Shown here one piece after another: positions 16,823 to 25,973 of a stretch of DNA of 64,000 nucleotides (position 1 is the stretch's first letter; each line of letters opens with the position of its first letter). Source of the DNA: DASXUG01 sp036504995 (GTDB lineage: Bacteria; Pseudomonadota; Gammaproteobacteria; Burkholderiales; Methylophilaceae). The notes beneath the pieces are model-generated. The model worked only from the letters and a program-made list of their open reading frames with translations. It had not been told where the DNA came from and made no database searches. The stretch spans positions 124,001-188,000 of the forward strand of contig DASXUG010000017.1 in assembly GCA_036504995.1 (NCBI GenBank), written 5' to 3'. Position numbers and translations under genes: made by a program.

Positions 16823-17317
16823 ATGCCAAGTTTTGATATTAGCTCTGAAGTAGACATGGTTGCGTTGAAAAATGCGATTGATACAGCGGGTAAGCAAATC
16901 ACTAATCGCTATGACTTCAAAGGTTCTTCAGCCAAGGTTGAGCTGAACGAGAAAGATAGCATCATCACTATTTATGGGGATAATGACTTTCAGTTAGATC
17001 AGGTCAAAGATATCTTATTGCCAGCGATGGAAAAGAAAGAGCCAGACTCCACAAAACGTCTTGATCTTAAAGATGTCCAAAAGATTTCTGGCAATAAAGT
17101 TAAGCAAGAAATGAAAATTCGCGCAGGGATTGATAGCGATTTAGCTAAGCGTATCACTAAGCTGATTAAAGATTCAGGCATGAAAGTGCAGGCGAGTATC
17201 CAAGGTGATACGGTACGCGTAAACGGCGCAAAACGCGATGTGTTGCAGGATGCAATCGCCTTTTGTAAAAAAAGCGTGACGGACTTTCCGTTACAGTTTG
17301 GTAATTTTAGAGATTAA
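16823..17317 (+). CDS. yajQ: YajQ-family nucleotide-binding protein
   Basis: A 164-residue cytosolic protein of the YajQ family, two ferredoxin-like (RRM-like) domains in tandem. The family start MPSFDISSEVDMVALKNAID, the segment NRYDFKGSSAKVEL and the end QFGNFRD are all diagnostic. Homologues bind nucleotides and nucleic acid; in Xanthomonas a member binds cyclic di-GMP and works with a transcription factor. Whether this one does is unknown. GGATATGGGGAAAT precedes the ATG, with GGGG about 5 nt upstream. It stands alone between two repeat-like elements. Confidence 0.92.
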   Translation: MPSFDISSEVDMVALKNAIDTAGKQITNRYDFKGSSAKVELNEKDSIITIYGDNDFQLDQVKDILLPAMEKKEPDSTKRLDLKDVQKISGNKVKQEMKIRAGIDSDLAKRITKLIKDSGMKVQASIQGDTVRVNGAKRDVLQDAIAFCKKSVTDFPLQFGNFRD

Positions 17318-17322
17318 AGGCA

Positions 17323-17392
17323 TTAACCACAGGGTTCACGGGATACGCAGAGCAGAATCCTGAGTGAAAGCTCTCCGTGCTCAGTGGTTCAA
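17323..17392. repeat. Imperfect inverted repeat (REP-like) between yajQ and leuC
   Basis: About 70 bp with complementary ends (TTAACCACAGG left, CAGTGGTTCAA right) and inner parts CACGGGATACGCAGAG and CTCTCCGTG. It resembles the element at 16351-16420 in end sequence, length and position. It ends 13 bp before the leuC start and so lies in the leuC leader. Confidence 0.5.
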
Positions 17393-17405
17393 TAAGGTTT
17401 AGATA

Positions 17406-18812
17406 ATGGCAAAAACGCTTTACGATAAGTTATTTGACTCCCACGTTGTGCGTGAAGAAAACGGCACGGCGTTGTTGTATATCGACCGTCATTTGGTGCA
17501 TGAAGTCACCAGCCCGCAAGCATTTGAGGGCTTAAAACTGGCTGGCCGTAAGCTATGGCGTATCAACTCAGTGTTGGCTGTGCCAGATCACAACGTGCCA
17601 ACAACTCCTCGCGCAGATGGCGTGGCGGGTATTGCTGACCCAATATCCCGTTTGCAGGTGCAAACACTTGACGAGAACTGTGCGGATTTTGGCGTGACGG
17701 AGTTCAAAATGAACGATGTACGCCAAGGCATTGTGCATGTGATAGGCCCAGAACAAGGCGCGACATTGCCTGGAATGACGGTAGTTTGTGGTGATTCTCA
17801 CACCAGCACGCATGGCGCATTCGGTGCATTGGCACATGGTATTGGTACCTCAGAGGTTGAGCATGTCATGGCGACGCAGTGTTTGGTGCAGAAGCGTTCA
17901 AAGTCTATGCAGGTCGTGGTTGAGGGACAATTAGGTAAGGGCGTGACAGCTAAAGATGTTGCGTTGGCGATTATCGGTAAAATCGGTACAGCAGGTGGCA
18001 CTGGTTACGCCATTGAGTTTGCGGGCTCTGCTATTCGCGGTTTGACCATGGAAGGCCGCATGACATTATGCAATATGGCAATTGAGGCTGGGGCACGTGC
18101 AGGCATGGTGGCTGTTGATGATGCAACTATCAACTATGTGAAAGGTCGTCCATTTGCGCCTAAAGCCGAACAGTGGGATGCTGCCGTGGCTTGTTGGCGA
18201 ACTTTACATAGCGATGAAGGGGCAAAATTTGATGCCGTGGTTGCTTTGAAAGCCGAAGACATTCAGCCGCAAGTGACATGGGGAACCTCGCCTGAAATGG
18301 TAGTGGGTGTAGACGGCAAGGTACCTAATTTAGCGCAAGCAAAAAATGATGTACAGCGCGGTGATTGGGAGCGCGCTTACGCCTATATGGGTTTGCAAGC
18401 TGACACACTAATTTCTGATATTAAAATCGATAAGGTGTTTATCGGCTCATGTACTAATTCACGTATTGAAGATTTGCGTGCGGCAGCGACCATTGCCAAA
18501 GGCAAGAAAGTGGCTGGTAATGTCAAATTAGCCTTGGTTGTGCCAGGTTCTGGTTTGGTAAAAGCGCAGGCTGAGCAAGAAGGTTTGGATAAGATTTTTA
18601 TCGACGCTGGTTTTGAGTGGCGTGAGCCAGGCTGTTCTATGTGTTTGGCGATGAATGCAGATCGGTTGGAGCCAGGCGAACGTTGTGCCTCAACCTCGAA
18701 TCGTAATTTTGAAGGGCGCCAAGGGCAGGGTGGGCGCACGCATTTAGTGAGTCCTGAAATGGCCGCCGCCGCCGCAGTAGCAGGACATTTTGTAGATGTT
18801 AGAACAATTTAA
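17406..18812 (+). CDS. leuC: 3-isopropylmalate dehydratase large subunit
   Basis: A 468-residue aconitase-type subunit that with LeuD interconverts 2- and 3-isopropylmalate. The [4Fe-4S] ligands are Cys349 in GSCTNSRIEDLRAAA and Cys410 and Cys413 in PGCSMCLAMN. CGDSHTSTHGAFG and TSNRNFEGRQG are further family motifs. The length equals the bacterial heterodimeric form. It opens the leucine run leuC-(entericidin-like)-leuD-leuB-asd. The repeat at 17323-17392 lies in its leader; I see no leucine-rich leader peptide. Confidence 0.96.
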   Translation: MAKTLYDKLFDSHVVREENGTALLYIDRHLVHEVTSPQAFEGLKLAGRKLWRINSVLAVPDHNVPTTPRADGVAGIADPISRLQVQTLDENCADFGVTEFKMNDVRQGIVHVIGPEQGATLPGMTVVCGDSHTSTHGAFGALAHGIGTSEVEHVMATQCLVQKRSKSMQVVVEGQLGKGVTAKDVALAIIGKIGTAGGTGYAIEFAGSAIRGLTMEGRMTLCNMAIEAGARAGMVAVDDATINYVKGRPFAPKAEQWDAAVACWRTLHSDEGAKFDAVVALKAEDIQPQVTWGTSPEMVVGVDGKVPNLAQAKNDVQRGDWERAYAYMGLQADTLISDIKIDKVFIGSCTNSRIEDLRAAATIAKGKKVAGNVKLALVVPGSGLVKAQAEQEGLDKIFIDAGFEWREPGCSMCLAMNADRLEPGERCASTSNRNFEGRQGQGGRTHLVSPEMAAAAAVAGHFVDVRTI

Positions 18813-18827
18813 CCAAGGAGTGAAGCA

Positions 18828-18947
18828 ATGAGAAAAGTATATATTTTATTAATGATTTCAGCTTTTTTGGCTGGTTGTAATACCGTAGATGGTATGGGCA
18901 AAGACCTTGAAAAAGCAGGTGAAGCTGTTCAAAAGTCTAGTAAATAA
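18828..18947 (+). CDS. Entericidin-like small lipoprotein
   Basis: A 39-residue lipoprotein of the entericidin EcnA/EcnB type. It starts MRKVYILLMISAFLAGCNTV: a short signal peptide with lipobox LAGC, then mature NTVDGMGKDLEKAG and EAVQKSSK. The GxGKDxxxAGxAxxxS pattern is the family signature. AAGGAG lies 7 nt before the ATG. It sits between leuC (15 bp upstream) and leuD (40 bp downstream) on the same strand. Entericidins are small cell-envelope lipoproteins, described in E. coli as a toxin/antidote pair; no partner copy is visible here, so a toxin role is not supported. Confidence 0.85.
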   Translation: MRKVYILLMISAFLAGCNTVDGMGKDLEKAGEAVQKSSK

Positions 18948-18987
18948 AACTTAGAAAATAAAGCCAGACCAATCATTTAGAAATCAT

Positions 18988-19626
18988 ATGAAACCATTTA
19001 CCTTACATCAAGGTTTAGTTGCGCCATTAGACCGTGCCAATGTCGATACGGATGCAATTATTCCTAAACAGTTTTTAAAGTCGATTAAACGTAGCGGCTT
19101 TGGCCCGAATGCGTTTGATGAGTGGCGTTATCTCGACCATGGCGAGCCAGGAATGGATAACAGCAAGCGTCAGATCAATCCAGATTTTGTGCTGAATCAA
19201 CCACGCTATCAAGGTGCGAGCGTATTGCTCACCCGTGAAAACTTTGGTTGTGGTTCAAGCCGTGAGCATGCGCCGTGGGCACTGGAGGATTATGGCTTCC
19301 GCGCTATTATCGCGCCGAGTTACGCAGATATTTTCTTCAATAACTGCTTTAAGAATGGCATGTTACCCATCGTGTTAAGCGATGCAATTGTAGATAGCCT
19401 TTTTAAAGCAGTTGAGGCGAATAGTGGATATGAGTTAACCATTGATTTAAACAAGCAAACGGTTAATACCCCTGAGGGTCAATCTTATCGTTTTGAAGTG
19501 GATGCTGTGCGTAAACACAATCTACTTAATGGCTTAGATGATATTGGTTTAACCTTGCAACAGGTTGATGCGATTAAAGCGTTTGAAGTTAAGCATAAGG
19601 CCAGTCAGCCTTGGTTGTTTAATTAA
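18988..19626 (+). CDS. leuD: 3-isopropylmalate dehydratase small subunit
   Basis: A 212-residue partner of LeuC in the isomerisation of isopropylmalate. The swivelling-domain signature NFGCGSSREHAPWALEDYGF is present, as are DTDAIIPKQFLKSIKRSGFG and IAPSYADIFFNNCFKNGMLP. The length is that of the bacterial LeuD. It follows the entericidin-like gene and precedes leuB by 49 bp. Confidence 0.95.
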   Translation: MKPFTLHQGLVAPLDRANVDTDAIIPKQFLKSIKRSGFGPNAFDEWRYLDHGEPGMDNSKRQINPDFVLNQPRYQGASVLLTRENFGCGSSREHAPWALEDYGFRAIIAPSYADIFFNNCFKNGMLPIVLSDAIVDSLFKAVEANSGYELTIDLNKQTVNTPEGQSYRFEVDAVRKHNLLNGLDDIGLTLQQVDAIKAFEVKHKASQPWLFN

Positions 19627-19675
19627 TCGATTAAAAAACAGTTGGAATAGTCTAGTAAATATAAGGTTTATAAGA

Positions 19676-20731
19676 ATGAAAATAGCAGTACTCCCAGGTG
19701 ATGGCATTGGCCCAGAAATCGTTGCACAGGCGGTTAACGTATTAAATGCGCTAGGTTTAAATTTAGAAATGACTGAGGCGCCAATCGGTGGTGCTGGTTA
19801 TGAGGCTGCTGGTGATCCGCTACCAGACGCGACTTTGAAGTTAGCCAAAGAGGCTGATGCAGTATTGCTTGGTGCAGTAGGTGATTGGAAATATGACAAG
19901 CTTGAGCGCCATTTACGCCCAGAGCGTGGTTTATTGCGCATTCGTAAAGAGCTGAACTTATTTGCCAACTTGCGCCCAGCGTTGTTGTACCCTGAGTTGG
20001 CCTCAGCTTCAACGCTTAAGCCAGAAGTAGTGTCAGGCTTAGATATTATGATTGTGCGTGAACTCACTGGTGATATTTACTTTGGTCAGCCACGTGGGAT
20101 TACAACGCTAGAAAATGGTGAGCGCGAAGGTGTTAATACCATGCGCTATAACGAATCTGAGATTAAGCGTATTGGTCGTGTAGCATTTGATATTGCGATG
20201 AAGCGTAACAAGAAAGTATGTTCTGTGGATAAAGCTAATGTGCTGGAAACCACTGAGCTATGGCGTCAAGTGATGATTGAGCTATCTGCCGAATACCCAG
20301 AGGTAGAGTTGAGTCATATGTATGTGGATAATGCTGCTATGCAGCTTGTTCGTGCACCTAAGCAATTTGATGTGATGGTAACTGGTAATATCTTTGGTGA
20401 TATCTTGTCAGACGAAGCTTCTATGCTTACAGGTTCTATTGGTATGTTACCTTCTGCATCATTAGATGCAAATAACAAGGGTATGTATGAGCCTAGTCAT
20501 GGTTCAGCCCCTGATATTGCTGGTAAGAATATTGCCAACCCATTGGCGACGATTTTATCTGCTGCGATGATGTTGCGTTATACCTTTAATGATGAGGCGA
20601 ATGCCACACGTATTGAAAATGCTGTGAAAAAAGCATTGGCCGCAGGCTACAGAACCGCTGATATTTGGACAGAAGGTACGAATAAAGTAACATGCTCAGA
20701 AATGGGCGCTGCGGTAGTGGCTGCATTATAG
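19676..20731 (+). CDS. leuB: 3-isopropylmalate dehydrogenase
   Basis: A 351-residue NAD-dependent dehydrogenase catalysing the last oxidation before leucine transamination. The start MKIAVLPGDGIGPE at ATG 19676 is the family N-terminus; the frame is open further upstream, but that part only overlaps leuD. The substrate arginines are in LRPERGLLRIRKEL, the metal-site Asp residues in NIFGDILSDEASML, and the cofactor region is EPSHGSAPDIAGKNIANP. It is the third leu gene and precedes asd by 72 bp. Confidence 0.95.
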   Translation: MKIAVLPGDGIGPEIVAQAVNVLNALGLNLEMTEAPIGGAGYEAAGDPLPDATLKLAKEADAVLLGAVGDWKYDKLERHLRPERGLLRIRKELNLFANLRPALLYPELASASTLKPEVVSGLDIMIVRELTGDIYFGQPRGITTLENGEREGVNTMRYNESEIKRIGRVAFDIAMKRNKKVCSVDKANVLETTELWRQVMIELSAEYPEVELSHMYVDNAAMQLVRAPKQFDVMVTGNIFGDILSDEASMLTGSIGMLPSASLDANNKGMYEPSHGSAPDIAGKNIANPLATILSAAMMLRYTFNDEANATRIENAVKKALAAGYRTADIWTEGTNKVTCSEMGAAVVAAL

Positions 20732-20803
20732 AGTTTACTCACAATAGAGCTTCAGTGTCTCTGTAGTGAACAAGTAAAAAAAGATTTTTTTGGAATAATT
20801 AAA

Positions 20804-21916
20804 ATGTTAAAAGTTGGTCTAGTTGGTTGGCGCGGTATGGTAGGCTCAGTGCTCATGCAACGCATGATGCAAGAGAATGATTTTGCGCAAATCGAGCCGC
20901 AATTTTTCACTACTTCACAAGTGGGTGGTGCGGCGCCCAATATCGGCAAAGATTCGCCAGCGCTGAAAGACGCTAAAAATATCGCTGACTTGAAAGCCAT
21001 GGACGTGATTGTGTCTTGTCAGGGCGGTGATTACACCACAGAAGTTTTCCCGCAATTGCGTCAAGCAGGTTGGAAAGGCCATTGGATAGATGCGGCCTCA
21101 ACTTTGCGCATGGAAAAAGATGCCGTCATTATTTTAGATCCCGTTAATATGCATGTTATTCAAGACTCCTTAAGCAAAGGCGGCAATAACTGGATTGGTG
21201 GTAATTGCACTGTCTCACTCATGCTTATGGCGTTGAATGGCTTGTTTAAAGCAGATTTAGTCGAGTGGGCAACTTCGATGACCTACCAAGCGGCTTCTGG
21301 TGCGGGTGCGCAAAATATGCGCGAGCTTATCAACCAAATGGGTGTTGTCAATCAATCCGTCAGCGATTTGTTGGCTGACCCTGCTTCTGCGATTTTAGAA
21401 ATTGATAAAACCGTTGCCGACACCATACGCTCGGATGGTTTTCCAGCAGCAAATTTTGGCGTGCCATTGGCTGGTAGCTTAATCCCTTGGATAGATAAAG
21501 ATCTAGGCAATGGGCAAAGTAAAGAAGAGTGGAAAGGTGGCGTAGAAACTAACAAAATTTTAGGACGTGAAGCTAACCCTATCGTTATTGATGGTTTATG
21601 TGTGCGCATTGGTGCGATGCGTTGCCACTCGCAAGCCTTAACACTTAAATTAAAAAAGAATGTGCCATTAGATGAAATAAATGGCATGCTTAATGAGGCT
21701 AATGCTTGGGCTGAAGTTGTGCCCAATGAACGTGAAGCCTCTATGAAATTACTCACTCCTGCGGCAGTGACTGGTGGCCTGAAAACACCTGTTGGTCGTA
21801 TCCGTAAATTGGCGATGGGTGGTGAGTATATTTCAGCATTTACTGTCGGGGACCAATTGTTGTGGGGTGCAGCTGAACCTTTAAGACGGATGCTAAGCGT
21901 TCTAATTGAGGCCTAA
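20804..21916 (+). CDS. asd: Aspartate-semialdehyde dehydrogenase
   Basis: A 370-residue NADPH-dependent enzyme making aspartate semialdehyde from aspartyl phosphate, the branch point for lysine, threonine and methionine. The NADP motif is GWRGMVGSVLMQRM, the catalytic Cys135 sits in GGNCTVSLML, and the catalytic His is in RIGAMRCHSQALTLKLKK. The length and sequence are of the Gram-negative (E. coli) type. The order leuB-asd-fimV-truA is also known from pseudomonads. Confidence 0.95.
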   Translation: MLKVGLVGWRGMVGSVLMQRMMQENDFAQIEPQFFTTSQVGGAAPNIGKDSPALKDAKNIADLKAMDVIVSCQGGDYTTEVFPQLRQAGWKGHWIDAASTLRMEKDAVIILDPVNMHVIQDSLSKGGNNWIGGNCTVSLMLMALNGLFKADLVEWATSMTYQAASGAGAQNMRELINQMGVVNQSVSDLLADPASAILEIDKTVADTIRSDGFPAANFGVPLAGSLIPWIDKDLGNGQSKEEWKGGVETNKILGREANPIVIDGLCVRIGAMRCHSQALTLKLKKNVPLDEINGMLNEANAWAEVVPNEREASMKLLTPAAVTGGLKTPVGRIRKLAMGGEYISAFTVGDQLLWGAAEPLRRMLSVLIEA

Positions 21917-22053
21917 ACTAGCGTTTTTCTTTGCTATTGAAGGTGACAATTTTGGTTTAGCATTCACTTATAAAGTTTCATATGAACTTGCAACACTAAC
22001 TATATGATGTTAATTTAATATCGCTAGTTATTAAGTCTAGATAAGGTGAAATA

Positions 22054-25000
22054 GTGCATCAATTAAAAATTAAGCGCTTATTAGCGGCGGTGTCATTGGC
22101 TTTAATGCCGCTTGTGATTGTCCCTCAGATGTCATATGCGGCAGGTTTAGGTAAGCTGAGAGTAAATTCTGGCTTAGGCGAACCGCTGAGTGCTGAGATT
22201 GATGTGCTTTCTGCAACCACTGCAGAGCTGGACTCATTAGAAGCTAAAATTGCTTCTGACTCTGTTTACGAATCACAGGGCATCGAACGTCCATCGCTCT
22301 ATAATGCTATTCGGGTAGAAGTTAAGAAAAAATCTGGCGGTGCGGTACTTAAGTTGAGCAGTGCCGAGGCAATTACCGAGCCATTTTTGGATATGCTTAT
22401 TCAAATGGATTGGGGTTCAGGCCAACTCTTGCGCGAATACAATCTATTGCTTGACCCTCCAGGCTATAACAAACAAAAAAACGTCGAAGCTCCCATTGTT
22501 AAAGTGCCTAAAGAGGAGTCTTTGGCGACTAAACCAGAGGAGTCAGTGGCTGTCGCTACTGAAGAGTCTCCTAAGAAAACTAAAAAAACGAACAAAAAAT
22601 CTGCTAAAAAGGTAGTTGAACCTAAACCTCAAGCAGAAAAGCCAGCTGAAAGTTCAGCACCTCAAGCAACTGAGAGCGCAAGCAACAATACAGAAGGCTA
22701 CACAACGAAATCTGGTGATTCGCTTTCGAGTATTGCTAAAAAGTCTCTACAAGATGGTGTGAATTTAGATCAATACATGGTGGCGATGTTCCGTGCCAAT
22801 CAAGACGCTTTTAATCGTCAAAATATGAATCGATTAAAAGTTGGGCAAATCGTTAAAATGCCGAGTGCTGATGAGGCGAAGGCCATTGCGCCAACAGAGG
22901 CTAGAAAAGAAGTCGTTTTACATTCGAAAGATTGGAATAACTACAAAAATAATTTAGCCGATCAAGTCGCCCATAGTTCAGGCCAAGATAGTGGTGAGCA
23001 AGGTGAAAATCAGTCTAAAGGTAAAATTTCTGCCAAAGCAGAAGATAAGGCTGCAGCAAGCACGGGGCCACGTGATGTTGTGAAATTGTCCAAGAGTGAT
23101 GGTAAGGGAACAAATCCATCACAAGCGGAATTAAGTGCTTTGCAAGATGAACTTGTTGCACGTGATAATGCAATCAAGGAGGCCAATACCAAATCTGCCA
23201 TGCTTGAAAAACGTATCGCAGATATGGAGAAGCTGCTAACGCTGAAGAGTCAGGGAATGGCGGAGGCTCAAAAAAGCGCTGCTGCCACGCAAGAGCCAGT
23301 AAAGCCAACTGAAACTAAAAAAACTGCGGAAGTAAAACCTGCGGTCGAGCCAGCTAAGCCGACCGAGACCGCAAAGCCTGAAGCGGCTAAACCGTCTGAA
23401 GCTGCCACAGGCGAACCTCAGTACACTACAGTAGTAACGCAGCCACCAGCTCAAACAGAAACGGATAAGGCGAAACCAGAAGCAAAACCAACAGAAACAC
23501 CAAAACCAACACAAGCGACAAAATCAGCAGAAGAAACTACAGCACCATCTATGTTTGATGGTTTGTTGGGTGACCCTATGCTATTAGGCGGTGCTGCAGG
23601 CGGCTTGGCTTTGTTGGGTGGGGCTTGGTTATTCATCCGCAATAAAAGAAAACGTGGTTTGGACAACCTTGAGAAGGCGATTCAAACAACCAGCGGCCTG
23701 AAAGAAAATACCGTGTTTGGTAACACTGAGGGTGCAAGCATTGGTTCTGGCACAACCTCTTTCCTTACCGACTTTTCACAAAGTGGTGGCGGTATGATCG
23801 ATACGCATGATGTCGATCCGATTGCTGAAGCCGAAGTTTATATGGCTTATGGTCGCGATGCTCAGGCTGAAGAGATATTGAAAGATGCGATTGCGAAGGA
23901 TCCTAAACGTGCTGAGCTACACCTAAAGTTATTAGAGCTTTATGCTGGACGTAAAGATACACACGGATTTGAAACAGTGGCGGGCGAACTGTATAGCACT
24001 ATCGGTGCTGAAGACCCGCTATGGGCGAAAGCTGCACTGTTAGGTCGCGGTATAGAGCCAAATAATCCTCTTTATCAAGCTGGCGAAGTGGAAGCCACGC
24101 CTGCTGCGACACAAGAAGTGAATCCATTCACATCTGCTTTGTCTGAACCCGAAGAAATAGAGTATAGCGTTGATGCAGGCCTGCCTGAGGATGCAGTAGA
24201 GTCCAACGAGATGGATATTCACGCCATGGATGCGGATTTTGCGGCTATTGAGAGCTTTGGTAAGGCTTCTGATGAATCCAGTGAAGCTAGTCCCGAACTG
24301 GAGTTTAGCCTAGACCAAAATCACTCTGAATCAGATCTAGATACACTGGGTTTAGGTGCATTGGCAAGTGAAGGTGGTTCTAGTCCTCTAGCGGAGGATG
24401 AGGCGCTGGTGGTTGATAATGGTTTGGATTTCCCTGCGTTTAATGAGCAAGACTTGGGTGTGAGCAATGAAGGAGTCGCTGATGCAGAACAGACAGTTAC
24501 GCTAACGGCTGAGCCATTTGAGACTGAAAGTCTAAAAACGGATAGCCATGACACCATCGACAATGAAATAGACTTCCCAGACTTTTCTGGATTAGAGGTT
24601 GCAGAGGTTGATGAGGCTGCGTTAGCAGATTCTGAGCCGCTAATCCCTGAAAATCTTGAGACAGATGTTGTTGAGTTCGCAAATCCCGATTCTGATCAGC
24701 TGGCTACACTTGCTAGCAAGACGCAAGATAAGCTAGAAGAAATTAATTTGGATCTGCCAGACGTCTATAGTCCAGCAGCAGACATAAGCTCTTTAGCGGA
24801 TGAATTAACTTTCCCTACTGAAGCTAAACAAAGTAACGTTGAAGAAAAAGCGCCTGCATTAGATTTGCCAAGCTTTGATTTGTCAGACATGGATTTATCG
24901 GATAGTAAAACTGATGCAGCAACACTGAGTGCTGAGCAAGCGCCAGTAGAAACAGCTTCTACGCCAGAGGTTGATTTTAGTAAAATAGATTTAGATTTAG

Positions 25001-25227
25001 GTGTGGAGGCAGCCACTCCAGCTTCCACAACAGAAGTGAATAGCCTTGCTGATGAGTTTGATATGGAAGCCGAATCATCAGAGGTCGAAACCAAGCTTGA
25101 TTTGGTGACTGCCTATATTGATATGGGCGACCAAGAGGGCGCAAAAGAGTTGTTGGAGGAAGTGCTAAAAGAGGGCGGCCCGCAACAACGTATTCGCGCA
25201 CAAGATATGCTTAAGTCACTAGCTTAG
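22054..25227 (+). CDS. fimV: FimV-like peptidoglycan-binding protein
   Basis: A large (1057 residues) inner-membrane protein of the FimV/HubP family, which organises the cell pole and type IV pilus or secretion assembly. A signal peptide ends near SYAAG (about residue 29). The conserved FimV N-terminal domain follows (GLGKLRVNSGLGEPLSAEID), then a LysM domain (about 214-272), a coiled coil (about 350-395), a Pro/Lys/Glu-rich spacer, and one transmembrane helix (about 512-530). A long acidic cytoplasmic region contains TPR-like parts (about 590-670). The conserved C-terminal FimV domain covers about 1010-1057 (KLDLVTAYIDMGDQEGAKEL). The start is GTG at 22054. A strong terminator follows. Confidence 0.92.
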   Translation: MHQLKIKRLLAAVSLALMPLVIVPQMSYAAGLGKLRVNSGLGEPLSAEIDVLSATTAELDSLEAKIASDSVYESQGIERPSLYNAIRVEVKKKSGGAVLKLSSAEAITEPFLDMLIQMDWGSGQLLREYNLLLDPPGYNKQKNVEAPIVKVPKEESLATKPEESVAVATEESPKKTKKTNKKSAKKVVEPKPQAEKPAESSAPQATESASNNTEGYTTKSGDSLSSIAKKSLQDGVNLDQYMVAMFRANQDAFNRQNMNRLKVGQIVKMPSADEAKAIAPTEARKEVVLHSKDWNNYKNNLADQVAHSSGQDSGEQGENQSKGKISAKAEDKAAASTGPRDVVKLSKSDGKGTNPSQAELSALQDELVARDNAIKEANTKSAMLEKRIADMEKLLTLKSQGMAEAQKSAAATQEPVKPTETKKTAEVKPAVEPAKPTETAKPEAAKPSEAATGEPQYTTVVTQPPAQTETDKAKPEAKPTETPKPTQATKSAEETTAPSMFDGLLGDPMLLGGAAGGLALLGGAWLFIRNKRKRGLDNLEKAIQTTSGLKENTVFGNTEGASIGSGTTSFLTDFSQSGGGMIDTHDVDPIAEAEVYMAYGRDAQAEEILKDAIAKDPKRAELHLKLLELYAGRKDTHGFETVAGELYSTIGAEDPLWAKAALLGRGIEPNNPLYQAGEVEATPAATQEVNPFTSALSEPEEIEYSVDAGLPEDAVESNEMDIHAMDADFAAIESFGKASDESSEASPELEFSLDQNHSESDLDTLGLGALASEGGSSPLAEDEALVVDNGLDFPAFNEQDLGVSNEGVADAEQTVTLTAEPFETESLKTDSHDTIDNEIDFPDFSGLEVAEVDEAALADSEPLIPENLETDVVEFANPDSDQLATLASKTQDKLEEINLDLPDVYSPAADISSLADELTFPTEAKQSNVEEKAPALDLPSFDLSDMDLSDSKTDAATLSAEQAPVETASTPEVDFSKIDLDLGVEAATPASTTEVNSLADEFDMEAESSEVETKLDLVTAYIDMGDQEGAKELLEEVLKEGGPQQRIRAQDMLKSLA

Positions 25228-25252
25228 CATCTTAAGTTTTTGCTGCAATGTT

Positions 25253-25281
25253 AAAAGCCAGGCGCCAGCGTCTGGCTTTTT
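25253..25281 (+). terminator. Rho-independent terminator after fimV
   Basis: A stem AAAAGCCAGGCG with CGTCTGGCTTTT (one G-T pair) and loop CCAG, ending in a T run. It closes the unit that includes fimV and separates it from the EcfT-like/truA genes. Confidence 0.88.
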
Positions 25282-25343
25282 CATTTATGTTAAAATCATT
25301 TAACGAATTAAATTCAATTTAAAATATTTTACTCAAGTTTTAC

Positions 25344-25973
25344 GTGCACCCAACTATTAAGCTGATAAATTTATTAATTCTGGCGATCGCAATCAACATC
25401 ATCAGTGATGTTGCCTTGTTCCTAATCGGCATTATTTTGATATTGATGTTATTGTTTTATCGTGTCAGTGGCATGGTGAAGGTTTTATTTAGATTGAGAT
25501 GGTTACTGTTTTCACTCACCTTGGTATATGCATTTAATACGCCAGGTGAGTACCTTTCACAATGGCCGTTTACATTGGCGCCTACTTATGAGGGTTTACA
25601 TCAGGGTGGTATGCAAATGTTGCGGATATGCTTAATGATGGCTGGATTAACGCTATTTACCGCTACCACCAATAGGCAGCAGATCATGGCAGGTTTTTAC
25701 ACGCTGTTGTACCCGTTTAAAATATTTGGCTTCCCAACGGAGCGCTTTGCCGCTAGGCTTTGGCTGACTTTATACTATGTGGAACATCGGCAGCAAAGTA
25801 CTACACAAGTTTCTATTTTTCAAAGCTTAAAATCGGCACAGGTATTATCAGCTACAGTGCAGGACATACCTGAGTCTATTGAGTTGAGCTTACCATCATT
25901 AAAATGGCATGATGTTTGGGTGCCATGTGTTTTAGTGATTACTGTGAGTGTCTTTAAGTTCTGGTTAAAATGA
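25344..25973 (+). CDS. EcfT/CbiQ-like membrane protein without partner genes
   Basis: A 209-residue membrane protein with about five transmembrane segments: two near the N-terminus (KLINLLILAIAINIISDVAL, LIGIILILMLLFY), one after the basic RLRW turn, one in LRICLMMAGLTLFTA and one at the C-terminus. The overall pattern matches the T component of energy-coupling-factor transporters (CbiQ/EcfT), including the region where the coupling helices would lie (TERFAARLWLTLYYV). The usual ATPase (EcfA/CbiO) and substrate (EcfS) genes are absent. The clear Ala-Arg-Gly type coupling motifs are not obvious, so its role is uncertain. It starts at GTG 25344 and overlaps truA by 4 nt (ATGA), implying coupled translation. 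Confidence 0.65.
   Translation: MHPTIKLINLLILAIAINIISDVALFLIGIILILMLLFYRVSGMVKVLFRLRWLLFSLTLVYAFNTPGEYLSQWPFTLAPTYEGLHQGGMQMLRICLMMAGLTLFTATTNRQQIMAGFYTLLYPFKIFGFPTERFAARLWLTLYYVEHRQQSTTQVSIFQSLKSAQVLSATVQDIPESIELSLPSLKWHDVWVPCVLVITVSVFKFWLK

Noticed and set aside
22361..25201. Several overlapping frames inside fimV
   Set aside because: They arise from the low-complexity acidic and Lys/Pro-rich parts of FimV and lack starts, domains or conservation signs.
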